Assembly: GCA_023382535.1 (NCBI GenBank) | Contig: JAHDWA010000010.1 | Coordinates: forward strand, 62,001-126,000 | From: Anaerolineae bacterium | GTDB taxonomy: Bacteria > Chloroflexota > Anaerolineae > 4572-78 > J111 | DNA length: 64,000 bases | Direction of reading: 5' to 3' | Shown here: positions 50,832 through 60,347 of the stretch, piece by piece | How positions within the stretch are numbered: the first letter of the stretch is position 1 | How the letters are laid out: the number at the start of each line of letters is the position of its first letter | Translations under genes and position numbers: made by a program | The notes under the pieces: generated by a model | Told to the model about the DNA's origin: nothing | Databases searched by the model: none | The model's input: the letters and a program-made list of their open reading frames with translations, nothing else

Positions 50832-51536
50832 ATGGCTAAACAAGGGACAGTGGTCGTCATCGGCGGCACCTCTGAAATCGGCAAGCGGCTGGCGCAGCAT
50901 TATGCTAACCAGGGCCGGCCGGTCGTCGTGACCAGCCGCGATGCGGGCCGGGCCAAAGTTACAGCGCAGGAAGTTGGGGGTAATTGCGTGGGGCTGAGTC
51001 TCGACCTCAGCAAACCTTATGAAATTGCTACCGCCCTGGCCGAGGTGAACGACGTGGATCGCCTGGCCCTGGTGGCGGTGGACCGGGACGAGAACACGGT
51101 CCGCAACTACAATATTGACGGCGCGATGAACCTGGTCACGCTGAAACTGGTCGGCTACACCGAGGTGATCCATGTGCTCGTGCCGCGCATGCGCCAGCAT
51201 GGTTCGATTGTGCTCTACGGCGGTCTGGCCAAGGACCGGCCCTATGCCGGCTCCACCACCGTCTCGACGGTAAACGGCGGCGTCATGACCATGGTCCACA
51301 CCCTGGCCGTCGAACTGGCCCCGCTGCGGGTAAACGCGATTCACCCGGCGATTGTGGGTGACAGCCCCTACTGGGCCAAAAAACCCAAAGAGGTGCTGGA
51401 CAAATTTCGCGCCCGGACGCCCCTGGGTGAGCTGATCACGGTTGATGATGTCGTTGACGCAACGGTATTCCTGCTGGAGAACCGGGCGGTGACCGGCGTC
51501 AACCTCAGAGTTGACGGAGGCTGGATGCTGACGTGA
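50832..51536 (+). CDS. SDR-family oxidoreductase lacking the YxxxK motif
   Basis: A 234-residue short-chain dehydrogenase-fold protein. The cofactor motif VVIGGTSEIGKRLA and the late AVELAPLRVNAIHPAIVG and GVNLRVDGGW are kept. At the place of the catalytic YxxxK the sequence reads VSTVNGG, so neither Tyr nor Lys is present. It may use another mechanism or be a non-catalytic NAD(P)-binding protein. It sits just before the importer B permease gene. Confidence 0.82.
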   Translation: MAKQGTVVVIGGTSEIGKRLAQHYANQGRPVVVTSRDAGRAKVTAQEVGGNCVGLSLDLSKPYEIATALAEVNDVDRLALVAVDRDENTVRNYNIDGAMNLVTLKLVGYTEVIHVLVPRMRQHGSIVLYGGLAKDRPYAGSTTVSTVNGGVMTMVHTLAVELAPLRVNAIHPAIVGDSPYWAKKPKEVLDKFRARTPLGELITVDDVVDATVFLLENRAVTGVNLRVDGGWMLT

Positions 51537-51558
51537 GTGCTGGCTCAAGGGATGGTCT

Positions 51559-52431
51559 ATGCTTCTAATTGGGCAGGCTCTCATTTCGGGTCTTTTGCTG
51601 GGCGGCGTCTACGCTATCCTGGCTATTGGCCTGAGTTTGACCTGGGGCATGCTAAAGGTAATCAACCTGGCTCACTTTGCCTTTGCCTTTCTGGCGGCCT
51701 ACCTGACCTATCAACTTTCAACTTCTTTTGGCCTGGACCCGTTTTTAACGCTGCTGGTGACCATTCCGCTCTTTTTCTTGGTTGGCGTAGGCTTGCAGTG
51801 GTTTTTTAACCGGTTCGATGTGAGCGAGTTCAATTCGCTTTTAGTCAGCTTTGGCTTGTTTATTATTCTGCAAGCCATTATGGCCGCCTTCTGGACGGCC
51901 GATTACCGCCGGATTGACGCGACCATCAACCCTTATGCCACCGAATCTTTCTGGATTGGCCCGTTTGCTTTGCCCATTCCCCAGTTTAGTTCTTTCATCG
52001 CCGCTATGATCATGGCCGGCTTAACCATCTATGTGCTGCACTACACCGACGTGGGCAAGGCCCTGCGCGCCCTCTCCCAGGATCGGGACATGGCCGCAGC
52101 GTTTGGGGTGAATTACCAGAAAATGTCAATGCTGTTGATGGGCGTCTCCACCGCTTATGCCGGAGCAGCGGGCGTTTTTATTGCCATGATCTTTGCCCTC
52201 TTTCCCGAAGCCGGGGTCGAGTGGATTGGGGTCATCTTCGCCGTAGTTATTCTGGGCGGGCTGGCCAACGTGCCGGGCGCCCTGGGGGCCAGTCTGCTCG
52301 TCGGTGTGGTTCAAGCTTTAACCACTGCCCTGGCTAACCCGGGCATGGCCCCGCTGGTCACGTTTACCCTGCTGATCGCCGCTCTGTTGTTTAAGCCGGA
52401 AGGATTATTTACCCGGAGGTCCAGCCTATGA
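51559..52431 (+). CDS. Liv-type ABC permease (LivH-like), importer B
   Basis: A 290-residue membrane protein with the LivH pattern (GGVYAILAIGLSLTWGMLKVINLAH near the N-terminus, VILGGLANVPGALGASLL near the end; each quoted in part) and about eight hydrophobic segments. The gene starts 22 nt after the SDR stop and overlaps LivM by 4 nt. It forms importer B with 52428, 53569 and 54293. Confidence 0.9.
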   Translation: MLLIGQALISGLLLGGVYAILAIGLSLTWGMLKVINLAHFAFAFLAAYLTYQLSTSFGLDPFLTLLVTIPLFFLVGVGLQWFFNRFDVSEFNSLLVSFGLFIILQAIMAAFWTADYRRIDATINPYATESFWIGPFALPIPQFSSFIAAMIMAGLTIYVLHYTDVGKALRALSQDRDMAAAFGVNYQKMSMLLMGVSTAYAGAAGVFIAMIFALFPEAGVEWIGVIFAVVILGGLANVPGALGASLLVGVVQALTTALANPGMAPLVTFTLLIAALLFKPEGLFTRRSSL

Positions 52432-53576
52432 AAAAGTGGGCCGGGCCGCTGGGTTTTTTGGGGGTCGGCATCCTGCTGGCTATCGTTCCCTGGCTAAAAC
52501 CAGTCCTTGGCTTTCCAACGTTTTACCTCATCTTTCTTTACTTCACCTTCTTCTGGATTGCCCAGGCCTCAAGCTGGAATATGCTGTCGGGTTACTCCGG
52601 CTACTTCAGTTTTGGGCAAGGCGCTTTCTTTGGCCTGGGGGTCTATACCATGGCCACGCTCATTGATAAGTACGAGGTCAATTTTTTGGCGGCGCTGCCC
52701 ATGGGAGGGATTGTGGCCGCTCTGCTGGGTGTCGGCATCGGCTGGGTTGTTTTCCGGCTGCGGCTGCTCAAGGGCGAGTTGTTTGCTTTGCTGACCCTGG
52801 CCGTAGATTTTGTGCTGGCGGCCGTGGTTCGCAACAGCGACGCGATTGACGGCGGCTTTGGGGTGCGGCTTGGGTCGGTCAAGCCGCCGGCTTTTCTGGG
52901 CGATTTCTCCACCATGATGTACATCCTGGGCTTGCTGATCGCCCTGATCACCGTGTTTGCCTCCTACCTGATCTATCACTCTCGCTTTGGCCTGGGTTTG
53001 TTTGCCATCCGCGACGACGAGGCGGTGGCCGAGGGGTTGGGCGTGCCGACCTTTCGTTACAAAATGACCATCTTCGCCCTCAGTTGTTTTTTTATTGGGC
53101 TTTCCGGGGCCTTACATGCGCTGCAGATTGGCTATATCACGGTTGAAGGCATTTTTAGCCTACGCCTGCCCCTGTTCGTTATCTTAATGAGCATCCTGGG
53201 CGGGCGGCAGCACTGGCTTGGCCCGGTGATTGGGGCCGTGGTTATCTTTACTTTAACCGATACCTTTAGCAAGGCCAGCGTTGAGTACTTGAATCAAATC
53301 ATCATTGGCTCCTTCCTGATTATCATGATCCTGTTCCTGCGGGACGGGGTTTATGAGCGCTTAAAACAGCGCCTGTGGTCATCGCTGGCGATTTTGGTTA
53401 TTTCCGCGGCGGTACTGATTCTGGCCGGTGTTGAAGGCCGGCTGATCTCGCAACTGGCCTATGCTATGTTAATTACCGTGGCCTTCCTGCTGCTTTCAGA
53501 CAGGCTGTACCGGAAGCTCATCAGCCCTTTTCACTTGCTCCATCCTAAAAAACAGGCAAGGGTGGGCGATGTCTGA
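52428..53576 (+). CDS. Liv-type ABC permease (LivM-like), importer B
   Basis: A 382-residue membrane subunit with NMLSGYSGYFSFGQGAFFGL, the loop LFAIRDDEAVAEGLGVP and ILGGRQHWLGPVIGAVV. Two extra hydrophobic segments follow the usual LivM end (about residues 320-365), making it longer than the copies at 21993 and 62796. Overlap with the ATPase gene is 8 nt. Confidence 0.88.
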   Translation: MKKWAGPLGFLGVGILLAIVPWLKPVLGFPTFYLIFLYFTFFWIAQASSWNMLSGYSGYFSFGQGAFFGLGVYTMATLIDKYEVNFLAALPMGGIVAALLGVGIGWVVFRLRLLKGELFALLTLAVDFVLAAVVRNSDAIDGGFGVRLGSVKPPAFLGDFSTMMYILGLLIALITVFASYLIYHSRFGLGLFAIRDDEAVAEGLGVPTFRYKMTIFALSCFFIGLSGALHALQIGYITVEGIFSLRLPLFVILMSILGGRQHWLGPVIGAVVIFTLTDTFSKASVEYLNQIIIGSFLIIMILFLRDGVYERLKQRLWSSLAILVISAAVLILAGVEGRLISQLAYAMLITVAFLLLSDRLYRKLISPFHLLHPKKQARVGDV

Positions 53577-54303
53577 GCTGATGTTAACCTGTGAGAACGT
53601 GGTAAAAAATTTTGGCGGGGTACGCGCGCTGAACGGCGTCAGCGCCAGGGTGTCCCGGGGCGAAATTCTGGGACTGGTTGGGCCGAACGGCTCCGGCAAA
53701 TCTACCTTAATCAATGTGATAAGCGGCCAACACCCTGTTACCGCAGGGCGGCTCCTGTTTAAAGGGCGCAACATAACCAAAGATGAGCCGCATCTCATCA
53801 CCCGGTTGGGCATCGCCCGGACTTACCAGATTCCCCGCCCCTTTCAGACGATGACCGTGCTGAGAAATGTGATGGTCAGCAGCACCTTTGGCCACGCTAA
53901 CCGGGGGCTGGAGCAGGCCGAGCGGGCCGCCTGTGAAACACTGGAGTTCACCGGCCTGGCCGCTTATGCCGCAATGCCGGTGAGTAAGCTCAACTTACAC
54001 CAGCGCAAATTTTTAGAACTGGCCCGTGCCCTCTCTACCAAACCGGAGCTGCTGCTGCTGGACGAGGTGATGGCCGGCCTCAACCCGACCGAAATTGACG
54101 AGTCGGTGGAGATGATCCGTAAAATTCATGAGAGCGGCGTCACCCTGATCATTGTCGAGCACCTCATGCGAGTTGTGACCAGTCTGTCAACCCGGATGCT
54201 GGTCTTGAATTACGGTGAGGTGATTGCCGAAGGCGAGCCGGAGCAGGTCATGCGTGACGCTGGGGTTGTGACTGCTTATTTGGGAAAAGAGTATGCCCAA
54301 TAA
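53569..54303 (+). CDS. Liv-type ABC ATP-binding protein (LivG-like), importer B
   Basis: A 244-residue ATPase with Walker A GPNGSGKST, the LivG insert ARTYQIPRPFQTMTV, an altered signature (LNLHQRKFLELAR in place of LSGGQ) and Walker B LLLLDEVMAGLNP, where the usual Pro of DEP is Val. These deviations are shared by some LivG subfamilies. It works with LivF at 54293, which overlaps it by 11 nt. Confidence 0.88.
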   Translation: MSELMLTCENVVKNFGGVRALNGVSARVSRGEILGLVGPNGSGKSTLINVISGQHPVTAGRLLFKGRNITKDEPHLITRLGIARTYQIPRPFQTMTVLRNVMVSSTFGHANRGLEQAERAACETLEFTGLAAYAAMPVSKLNLHQRKFLELARALSTKPELLLLDEVMAGLNPTEIDESVEMIRKIHESGVTLIIVEHLMRVVTSLSTRMLVLNYGEVIAEGEPEQVMRDAGVVTAYLGKEYAQ

Positions 54304-55018
54304 CGGTAAGGTCCTGCTTGAAATCAACAACCTCAACATGGCTTATGGCGACGCCCAGGCCCTGTGGAATGTTTCCCTGGCGGTGAATGAGGGGGAGTGT
54401 GTGACGATTATTGGGCCTAATGGGGCCGGCAAAACAACCCTGGTCAATGCCCTGGCCGGAATAATTCCGGCCCGCAGCGGTCAGATTCTCCTGGACGGCC
54501 GCGATCTGACCCAGGCGCCGGCCCACCGCGTCTGCGGCTTCGGGGTGGCGGTTGTGCCGGAGGGACGCCGCCTCTTCCCGCAGATGTCGGTGCGGGATAA
54601 CCTGGATATCGGCTCCTATATCCCCAGTGCCCGCGCCCGCCGCGCCGAAACGATCGAGCGCGTCTACACCATCTTTCCCCGCCTCAAGGAACGGGCGCGG
54701 CAGTTGGCCGGGACGCTCAGCGGCGGCGAGCAGCAAATGGTGGCCATCGGCCGGGCCTTGATGGCCCTCCCCAGGCTGCTCCTGCTCGATGAACCATCGC
54801 TGGGTCTGGCCCCGCTGGTGGTGGATAATATTTTTGCCGTGCTCAGCGAGATCAACAAGGCCGGGGTATCTATTTTGATGGTCGAGCAGAACGTGTCGAA
54901 GGCGCTCCAATTTGCGGCCAGAGGGTATGTCCTGGAACAAGGCCGGATTGTCCAGGCCGGGGCAGCCGAAAGTTTGCTACGGGATGAGCATGTCAAGCAA
55001 GCCTACCTGGGTTTGTGA
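54293..55018 (+). CDS. Liv-type ABC ATP-binding protein (LivF-like), importer B
   Basis: A 241-residue ATPase with Walker A GPNGAGKTT, signature LSGGEQQMVAIGRAL and Walker B LLLLDEPSLGLAP. It is canonical, unlike its partner LivG, and so probably provides the intact ATP site. It is the last gene of the importer B block; 149 nt separate it from the amidohydrolase gene. Confidence 0.92.
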   Translation: MPNNGKVLLEINNLNMAYGDAQALWNVSLAVNEGECVTIIGPNGAGKTTLVNALAGIIPARSGQILLDGRDLTQAPAHRVCGFGVAVVPEGRRLFPQMSVRDNLDIGSYIPSARARRAETIERVYTIFPRLKERARQLAGTLSGGEQQMVAIGRALMALPRLLLLDEPSLGLAPLVVDNIFAVLSEINKAGVSILMVEQNVSKALQFAARGYVLEQGRIVQAGAAESLLRDEHVKQAYLGL

Positions 55019-55167
55019 TCTAAACCCATCAGGAAATAGGGAGGATTTTGTCTATGTAGGGACATATTCGTAAAGTACGGCCCCGGTCCAAATGGAATGG
55101 TTGATGATCAGCTAGCGTTTCTATACCTAAATTTCTAAATTTACAGTAGTGACAAAGGAGGTCAACA

Positions 55168-56514
55168 ATGGCAGAGAAGCGAACCTTATTAAAAAACGGA
55201 TGTGTCCTGACCCTCGATCGGAGTCTGGGGAATTTTAGCCAGGCTGACGTGCTGATTGAGGGCACCAAAATTGCCCAGGTTGGGCCAAACCTGGAAGTGG
55301 GTGACGCCGAAACGATTGATGCCTCAAACATGATCGTTATGCCCGGTTTTATTGACTCGCACCGGCACCTGTGGGAAGGGATTTTACGTAACATTGGCTG
55401 TGATGTCCCGCTGGAGGGCGAGATCAGCTACCTGGCGTTTGTCTTGAACACCCTGGCTCCCGTTTACCGCCCGCAAGATGTTTATATTGGCAACCTGGTC
55501 AGCACCCTAGGCGCGATTGATGCCGGGATAACCACCATCCTTGACTGGTCCCATATTCAGGCTGGACCGGAGCATACCGATGCGGCCATCAGAGCGTTAC
55601 AAGAGTCGGGGATGCGGGCCGTCTTTGGCTATGGCCCCGTCTGGTATGAGGCGCCCAAACCGGAGCACCCGGACTGGTTCAGGCGGGCCGCCAAGCAGTA
55701 TTTCTCCTCCAAGGACCAGTTGCTGACGCTGGCCTGGGCTGGTTTTGGGCCGGAATTCAACTCGGTTGAAGGGAACCAGGCCGAGTGGCAGCTTGCCCGC
55801 GAGTGCGACGCGCGCATCACCGTCCATGTGGGCGTCGGCACCTTTGGCCGGCATGGCAAGGTGGCCGAGGTGGGCAAGACCGGGATCTATGGGCCGGACA
55901 CAACCTTTATCCACTGCACCACCCTGAGCGATAACGAAATCCAGATGATCGTGGACTCGGGCGCGACGGTGTCAATTGCTGCACCGGTGGAAATGATGAT
56001 GGGGCATGGCATGGTCCCAACCCAGAAGTTCCTGGATCGCGGCCTGCGCCCCAGCCTGAGTGTTGACGTTGAGACCAACGTCCCCAATGATATGTTCACC
56101 CAGATGCGCTCGCTCGCCTCCCTGCAGCGGGCTTTGCTCTTTGAGCGGCAGTTGGCCGGCGAGGAGAACCTGCCTGACTTTCTGTGCGCCCGCGATGTAT
56201 TGGAGTTCGCTACCATTGAAGGCGCGCGGGCCAACGGCCTGGAGCACAAGGTGGGCACGCTGACCCCCGGCAAGGAGGCCGATATTGTGATGCTGCGCAC
56301 CGACCGGGTTAACGTCATCCCCATCAACGACCCGATTGGTGCTGTGGTCTGGGGGATGGATACCGGCAACGTGGATTCGGTCTTTGTAGGCGGCAAGGCC
56401 CTGAAACGAGATGGTCAACTCGTCGGGGTGGACATGGACCGGGTCCGCAAAATGGTCTACGAGTCCCGCGATTACGTCGTGGCCAAGTCGGGCTTCAAAC
56501 TGCCGACGATTTGA
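55168..56514 (+). CDS. Amidohydrolase, cytosine deaminase/chlorohydrolase-like, copy 2
   Basis: A 448-residue metal-dependent hydrolase related to 43558. The HxH is DSHRHLWEG, further ligands are in ARITVHVGV and TTFIHCTTL, and Asp is in LSVDVE. The start is preceded by AAAGGAGG. The substrate is probably an N-heterocycle or a similar amidine. It stands between importer B and the flavin monooxygenase. Confidence 0.88.
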   Translation: MAEKRTLLKNGCVLTLDRSLGNFSQADVLIEGTKIAQVGPNLEVGDAETIDASNMIVMPGFIDSHRHLWEGILRNIGCDVPLEGEISYLAFVLNTLAPVYRPQDVYIGNLVSTLGAIDAGITTILDWSHIQAGPEHTDAAIRALQESGMRAVFGYGPVWYEAPKPEHPDWFRRAAKQYFSSKDQLLTLAWAGFGPEFNSVEGNQAEWQLARECDARITVHVGVGTFGRHGKVAEVGKTGIYGPDTTFIHCTTLSDNEIQMIVDSGATVSIAAPVEMMMGHGMVPTQKFLDRGLRPSLSVDVETNVPNDMFTQMRSLASLQRALLFERQLAGEENLPDFLCARDVLEFATIEGARANGLEHKVGTLTPGKEADIVMLRTDRVNVIPINDPIGAVVWGMDTGNVDSVFVGGKALKRDGQLVGVDMDRVRKMVYESRDYVVAKSGFKLPTI

Positions 56515-56565
56515 GCAGCATTTCGTTGACCCAGATTATGCCGGCGCAGACACAGCCCGCTATCC

Positions 56566-56594
56566 TTGGCTGAATCGGTAAAATAAAGTATATT
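56566..56594 (+). promoter_or_regulatory. Candidate sigma70 promoter of the flavin monooxygenase genes
   Basis: TTGGCT (56566-56571), a 17-nt spacer and TATATT (56589-56594), about 65 nt before the ATG. The -35 box is weak. Confidence 0.45.
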
Positions 56595-56623
56595 CTCATT
56601 CCCCCGCCTGGTGGGGGAGTGAG
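56595..56623 (+). promoter_or_regulatory. 5' leader hairpin before the flavin monooxygenase
   Basis: An 11-bp stem (CTCATTCCCCC/GGGGGAGTGAG, one G-T pair) with a 7-nt loop starts directly after the -10 box, so it would lie at the very 5' end of the transcript. It is followed by A-rich sequence and not by Ts. An mRNA-stabilising or regulatory hairpin is the likeliest reading. Confidence 0.5.
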
Positions 56624-56660
56624 AAAAAATAAAGTATGTAAAGGACAAGGAGGTTTTTTG

Positions 56661-58238
56661 ATGTTAGCCGAAGCTGAAATGAGCGAGAAAACTCAAACTC
56701 CCCCCCGCCCGCTGAATGGACCCGAGTATCTGGACAGCCTGAGGGATGACCGGGAAATCTGGATCTACGGCGAGCGGGTCAAAGATGTGACCACCCACCC
56801 GGCTTTTCGCAATACCGTACGCATGGTCGCCCGCTTGTACGACGCCCTGCACGACCCCAAAACCAAAGATGTGATGCTGACCGACACCGACACCGGCTCC
56901 GGCAGCCAGACCCATCATTTCTTTAGAGCCAGCCGCAGTGCCGAGGAGTACGTGGCTGCCCGTGACGCCATTGCGCAGTGGCAGCGCCTGGTATACGGCT
57001 GGATGGGCCGCAGCCCGGATTACAAAGCCGCTTTCCTGGCAACGCTGGGGGCCAACGCTGACTTTTACGATCCCTACCAGGAAAATGCCCGCCGCTGGTA
57101 CAAACAGTGCCAGGAAAAGGTGCTCTACCTGAACCACGCCATCGTCAACCCGCCGATAGACCGCCACCTCCCCCCCGACGAAGTGGCCGATGTGTACGTT
57201 CACGCGGTCAAGGAAACGGATGCCGGTATTGTGGTCAGCGGGGCCAAGGTGGTCGCCACCGGCTCGGCCATGACCCACTTCAACTTCATTGCTCATCATG
57301 GCTTGCCCATTAAAAAGAAGGAATTTGCCCTGATCTTTATGGTGCCGATGGATGCGCCGGGGTTGAAGCTGCTCTGCCGGACTTCCTATGAGATGACGGC
57401 CAGCGTCATGGGCACCCCCTTTGATTATCCTCTCTCCAGCCGCCTGGATGAGAATGACTCTATTTTGGTCATGGATAACGTGCTGGTCCCCTGGGAAAAT
57501 GTTTTTGTCTACGGCGACGCCGAGAAATTCAACAACTTCTTCCCGCGCTCCGGCTTTGTCCACCGTTTTGGCTTGCAGGGCTGCACCCGGCTGGCGGTCA
57601 AGCTCGATTTTATTGCCGGGCTGCTGCTCAAGGCCGTCGGCGCGACCGGCGTAGCCGATTACCGGGGAGTGCAGGTTAATGTGGGTGAGGTGATTGCCTG
57701 GCGCAACATGTTCTGGGGCCTGACCGACGCTATGGCCCGGACCACTACCCCCTGGAATAACGGCGCGGTCCTGCCCAATATGCACTATGTCATGGCCTAT
57801 CGCATGCTCATGGGCGTGGCCTATCCCCGCATCAAAGAGATCATCCAGCAGGTCGTCTCCAGCGGCTTGATTTACCTGAACTCCAGCGCGGTGGACTTTA
57901 AAGTGCCGGAGATTCGGCAGTATCTCGACAAGTATGTGCGCGGTTCCGGCGGCATGCCAGCGGTTGATCGGGTCAAGCTGATGAAACTGCTCTGGGACGC
58001 CATCGGCACCGAATTTGGCGGGCGGCATGAATTGTACGAGCGCAACTACGCCGGCAGCCATGAGACGGTCCGCTTTGAACCGTTATTTGTCGCCCAGGCC
58101 GATGGCACGGCGGACCAGATGAAGGGCTTTGCCGAGCAGTGCATGGCCGAGTATGACCTCGATGGCTGGACGGTGCCGGATTTGATCAATCCCGACGATA
58201 TTAACGTCTTCTTGCACAAATTTAACGGTAAGGGGTAG
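56661..58238 (+). CDS. Flavin-dependent monooxygenase, 4-hydroxyphenylacetate 3-hydroxylase (HpaB-like) oxygenase component
   Basis: A 525-residue protein with the HpaB fold of acyl-CoA-dehydrogenase type. Characteristic stretches include [18 protein letters not shown] near the N-terminus, [19 protein letters not shown] in the centre and RPxxxxG-like [13 protein letters not shown] near the end. It hydroxylates a phenolic or heteroaromatic substrate with FADH2 supplied by the reductase at 58294. ATG 56661 has AAGGAGG upstream; longer in-frame starts run into the leader hairpin. Confidence 0.9.
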   Translation: MLAEAEMSEKTQTPPRPLNGPEYLDSLRDDREIWIYGERVKDVTTHPAFRNTVRMVARLYDALHDPKTKDVMLTDTDTGSGSQTHHFFRASRSAEEYVAARDAIAQWQRLVYGWMGRSPDYKAAFLATLGANADFYDPYQENARRWYKQCQEKVLYLNHAIVNPPIDRHLPPDEVADVYVHAVKETDAGIVVSGAKVVATGSAMTHFNFIAHHGLPIKKKEFALIFMVPMDAPGLKLLCRTSYEMTASVMGTPFDYPLSSRLDENDSILVMDNVLVPWENVFVYGDAEKFNNFFPRSGFVHRFGLQGCTRLAVKLDFIAGLLLKAVGATGVADYRGVQVNVGEVIAWRNMFWGLTDAMARTTTPWNNGAVLPNMHYVMAYRMLMGVAYPRIKEIIQQVVSSGLIYLNSSAVDFKVPEIRQYLDKYVRGSGGMPAVDRVKLMKLLWDAIGTEFGGRHELYERNYAGSHETVRFEPLFVAQADGTADQMKGFAEQCMAEYDLDGWTVPDLINPDDINVFLHKFNGKG

Positions 58239-58241
58239 TAA

Positions 58242-58276
58242 AGGCTAAGGCTAAGGCTGAGTCTTAGCCTTAGCCT
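58242..58276. repeat. 14-bp perfect hairpin of GGCTAA repeats between oxygenase and reductase genes
   Basis: AGGCTAAGGCTAAG (58242-58255) and its exact complement (58263-58276) with a 7-nt loop, 3 nt after the oxygenase stop. No T-run follows directly. It could partly stop transcription or shield the upstream message, giving more oxygenase than reductase. Confidence 0.65.
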
Positions 58277-58293
58277 GGATAGAAGGATTTTTT

Positions 58294-58848
58294 ATGGATA
58301 CCACCCAAGAGACCCTCATAGATCCCCGCGAATTTCGTAACTGCCTGGGGCGTTTTGCGACCGGGGTGACTGTCATTACGACCGAAGTGGACGGCCAGGT
58401 ACACGGGATGACCGCCAACGGCTTCATGTCGGTTTCGCTGGAACCGCCGCTGGTGCTGATTTCGGTAGGCAATAAAGCGCGGCTGAACAGTTTTCTACCG
58501 CAAAGCATGAGCTACGGGGTCAGTATTCTGAGCGAGCAGCACGAGCATTTCAGCCGCCATTTCGCGGGTCGCCCGGTTGAAGGGTTGGCCATTCCCCTGG
58601 TCAAGAAAAAGGGGGTGCCTGTTTTGGAGGGCGCCGCGGCCTGCCTGGTCGCCCGCGTGGTAGATATTCACCCGGCGGGCGATCATACCCTCTACATTGG
58701 GCAGGTGGAGTATCTGGAAACGAGTGAAACCAGGCCGCTGCTGTTCTTTGCCGGCAAGTACCGCATGCTGGACCCCGAACCCAAGCATCCCATGGAAGCC
58801 TGGATAGATCACGGACTGTTCTTCTTTGACCCCAGCGGGGGCTTGTAA
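58294..58848 (+). CDS. Flavin reductase domain protein (HpaC-like)
   Basis: A 184-residue flavin reductase with FATGVTVITTEVDGQVHGMTANGF (in part), SLEPPLVLISVGN and the late GDHTLYIGQVEYLE, which are typical of this fold. It supplies reduced flavin to the oxygenase at 56661. The gene is separated from it by the hairpin at 58242. The ribosome site is AGAAGGA. Confidence 0.9.
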   Translation: MDTTQETLIDPREFRNCLGRFATGVTVITTEVDGQVHGMTANGFMSVSLEPPLVLISVGNKARLNSFLPQSMSYGVSILSEQHEHFSRHFAGRPVEGLAIPLVKKKGVPVLEGAAACLVARVVDIHPAGDHTLYIGQVEYLETSETRPLLFFAGKYRMLDPEPKHPMEAWIDHGLFFFDPSGGL

Positions 58849-58879
58849 AATTTAACTATAATGAGGAGAGGAAACACTG

Positions 58880-60190
58880 ATGAGAAAAAAAATGGGTTCA
58901 CCAGATTTGTCTGTTTTTTCCCGCCGCGATTTTCTAAAAATATCCGCCGGGACTGTAGCGGCTCTATCGCTGGCCGGCTGCGCCGCCGCCGGGTCAAGCA
59001 CCGGACGAGCGATCAAGATCGGCTATGTCACTCCCAAAACCGGCCCACTGGCCCCTTTTGGCGAGGCTGATGACTTTGTCCTCGCCGAGATGAAAAAGTT
59101 TTTTGAGGGCGGCATTGATGCGGCCGGAGCCAAACACCCCTTAGAAATTGTGACCAAAGACAGCCAATCCGACCCGAACCGGGCGGCTGACGTGGCGGCT
59201 GACCTGATTTTGAACGACAAAGTTGATCTCGTCCTGGTCTCCTCTACCCCCGAAACCACCAACCCGGTTTCAGACCAATGTGAAGCCAACGGCGTCCCCT
59301 GTATCTCCACGGTTGCCCCCTGGCAGCCCTGGTTCTTCCGCAAGGAGAATGCAGCAGAAGCCGGGTACAAGTGGACCTATCACTACTTTTGGGGGCTGGA
59401 AGATATTATTGCCGTCTTTCTTGATATTTGGAATTCACTGAATACAAACAAGGTCGTCGGCGGGCTGTGGCCCAATGACGGCGATGGACTGGCCTGGAGC
59501 AGTCCTGAGGTAGGTTTCCCACCTGCCCTGGAAAAAGCCGGCTACACCATCATTGATCCGGGGCGCTATGAAAATCTAAAAGATGATTTCTCCGCCGAAA
59601 TTGCTGCTTTCAAAGATGCCGGCGTAGAAATTGTAACCGGCGTAATGATTCCACCCGATTTAGGCACTTTTCTGACCCAGGCCAGCCAGCAGGGATTCCA
59701 CCCCAAGGCCTTTACTGTCGGTAAAGCGGCCCTCTTCCCCATCGTCGTCGAGTCTCTCCCGGATAAGTTGGGCCAGGGGCTGACCACCGAAATCTGGTGG
59801 ACTCCCAATCATCCCTTCAAATCTTCCTTAACCAACCAAAGCGCCAACGAGCTGACCGATGCTTACACTGCCGCCACCAACAAGCAGTGGACTCAACCCA
59901 TTGGTTTCGCGCACTCCTTATTTGAAGTAGCCGCCGATGTCCTCAAGCGCACCAGCGATATAGACAGTCCGGAGGCCATTGTTGAGGCCATCAAGTCAAC
60001 CAATTTAGACACAATTGTGGGCAAAATTTCCTGGGGGAGTGGACCTTTCCCCAATGTTGCCAAAACACCACTGGTCGGAGGACAATGGCAAGCCGGTGCA
60101 CAGAATCCGTTTGACCTGGTCATTGGCACCAACAGCGCCGCTGCCAATATTCCCACTGCCGGTTCAGTTAGCGAAAAAACCTGGCCGTAA
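58880..60190 (+). CDS. Liv-type ABC substrate-binding lipoprotein with Tat signal, importer C
   Basis: A 436-residue binding protein. The N-terminus has a twin-arginine motif (FSRRDFLKIS) and a lipobox (SLAGC), then almost directly the Peripla_BP_6 domain (IKIGYVTPKTGPLAPFGEAD), without the long Ala/Pro linker of the other lipoproteins here. It starts 31 nt after the reductase stop, so the flavin enzyme and the importer are probably cotranscribed and act on the same compound. A palindrome at 60232 follows the gene. Confidence 0.9.
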   Translation: MRKKMGSPDLSVFSRRDFLKISAGTVAALSLAGCAAAGSSTGRAIKIGYVTPKTGPLAPFGEADDFVLAEMKKFFEGGIDAAGAKHPLEIVTKDSQSDPNRAADVAADLILNDKVDLVLVSSTPETTNPVSDQCEANGVPCISTVAPWQPWFFRKENAAEAGYKWTYHYFWGLEDIIAVFLDIWNSLNTNKVVGGLWPNDGDGLAWSSPEVGFPPALEKAGYTIIDPGRYENLKDDFSAEIAAFKDAGVEIVTGVMIPPDLGTFLTQASQQGFHPKAFTVGKAALFPIVVESLPDKLGQGLTTEIWWTPNHPFKSSLTNQSANELTDAYTAATNKQWTQPIGFAHSLFEVAADVLKRTSDIDSPEAIVEAIKSTNLDTIVGKISWGSGPFPNVAKTPLVGGQWQAGAQNPFDLVIGTNSAAANIPTAGSVSEKTWP

Positions 60191-60231
60191 TCGTAAAGCT
60201 TCCAGCTCCACTGCTAAACCATAGGAATTTT

Positions 60232-60287
60232 GCCGGGATTGGGGGATAAGACAAAATCAAAAATTCCCCTAATCTCCTAATCCCGGC
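60232..60287. repeat. Palindrome GCCGGGATTGGGGGAT ... AATCCCGGC, copy 2
   Basis: Left arm 60232-60247 and right arm 60263-60287; the right arm matches that of 49706-49768 with one base difference, and the left arm is shorter by about one GGGGATT unit. Like copy 1, it follows a binding-protein gene. Confidence 0.6.
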
Positions 60288-60347
60288 TGAAGAATTACCA
60301 CATTTCTCGTATACTTGAATTGTTACCAATCGCTTAAATTCAAATCT

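Noticed and set aside
51537..51809. Short plus-strand frame starting at 51537
   Set aside because: It overlaps LivH in another frame; LivH has the family sequence.
56664..58061. 465-codon open frame on the minus strand
   Set aside because: It is the complement of the HpaB-like gene and shows no domain; long antisense frames are expected at this GC content.
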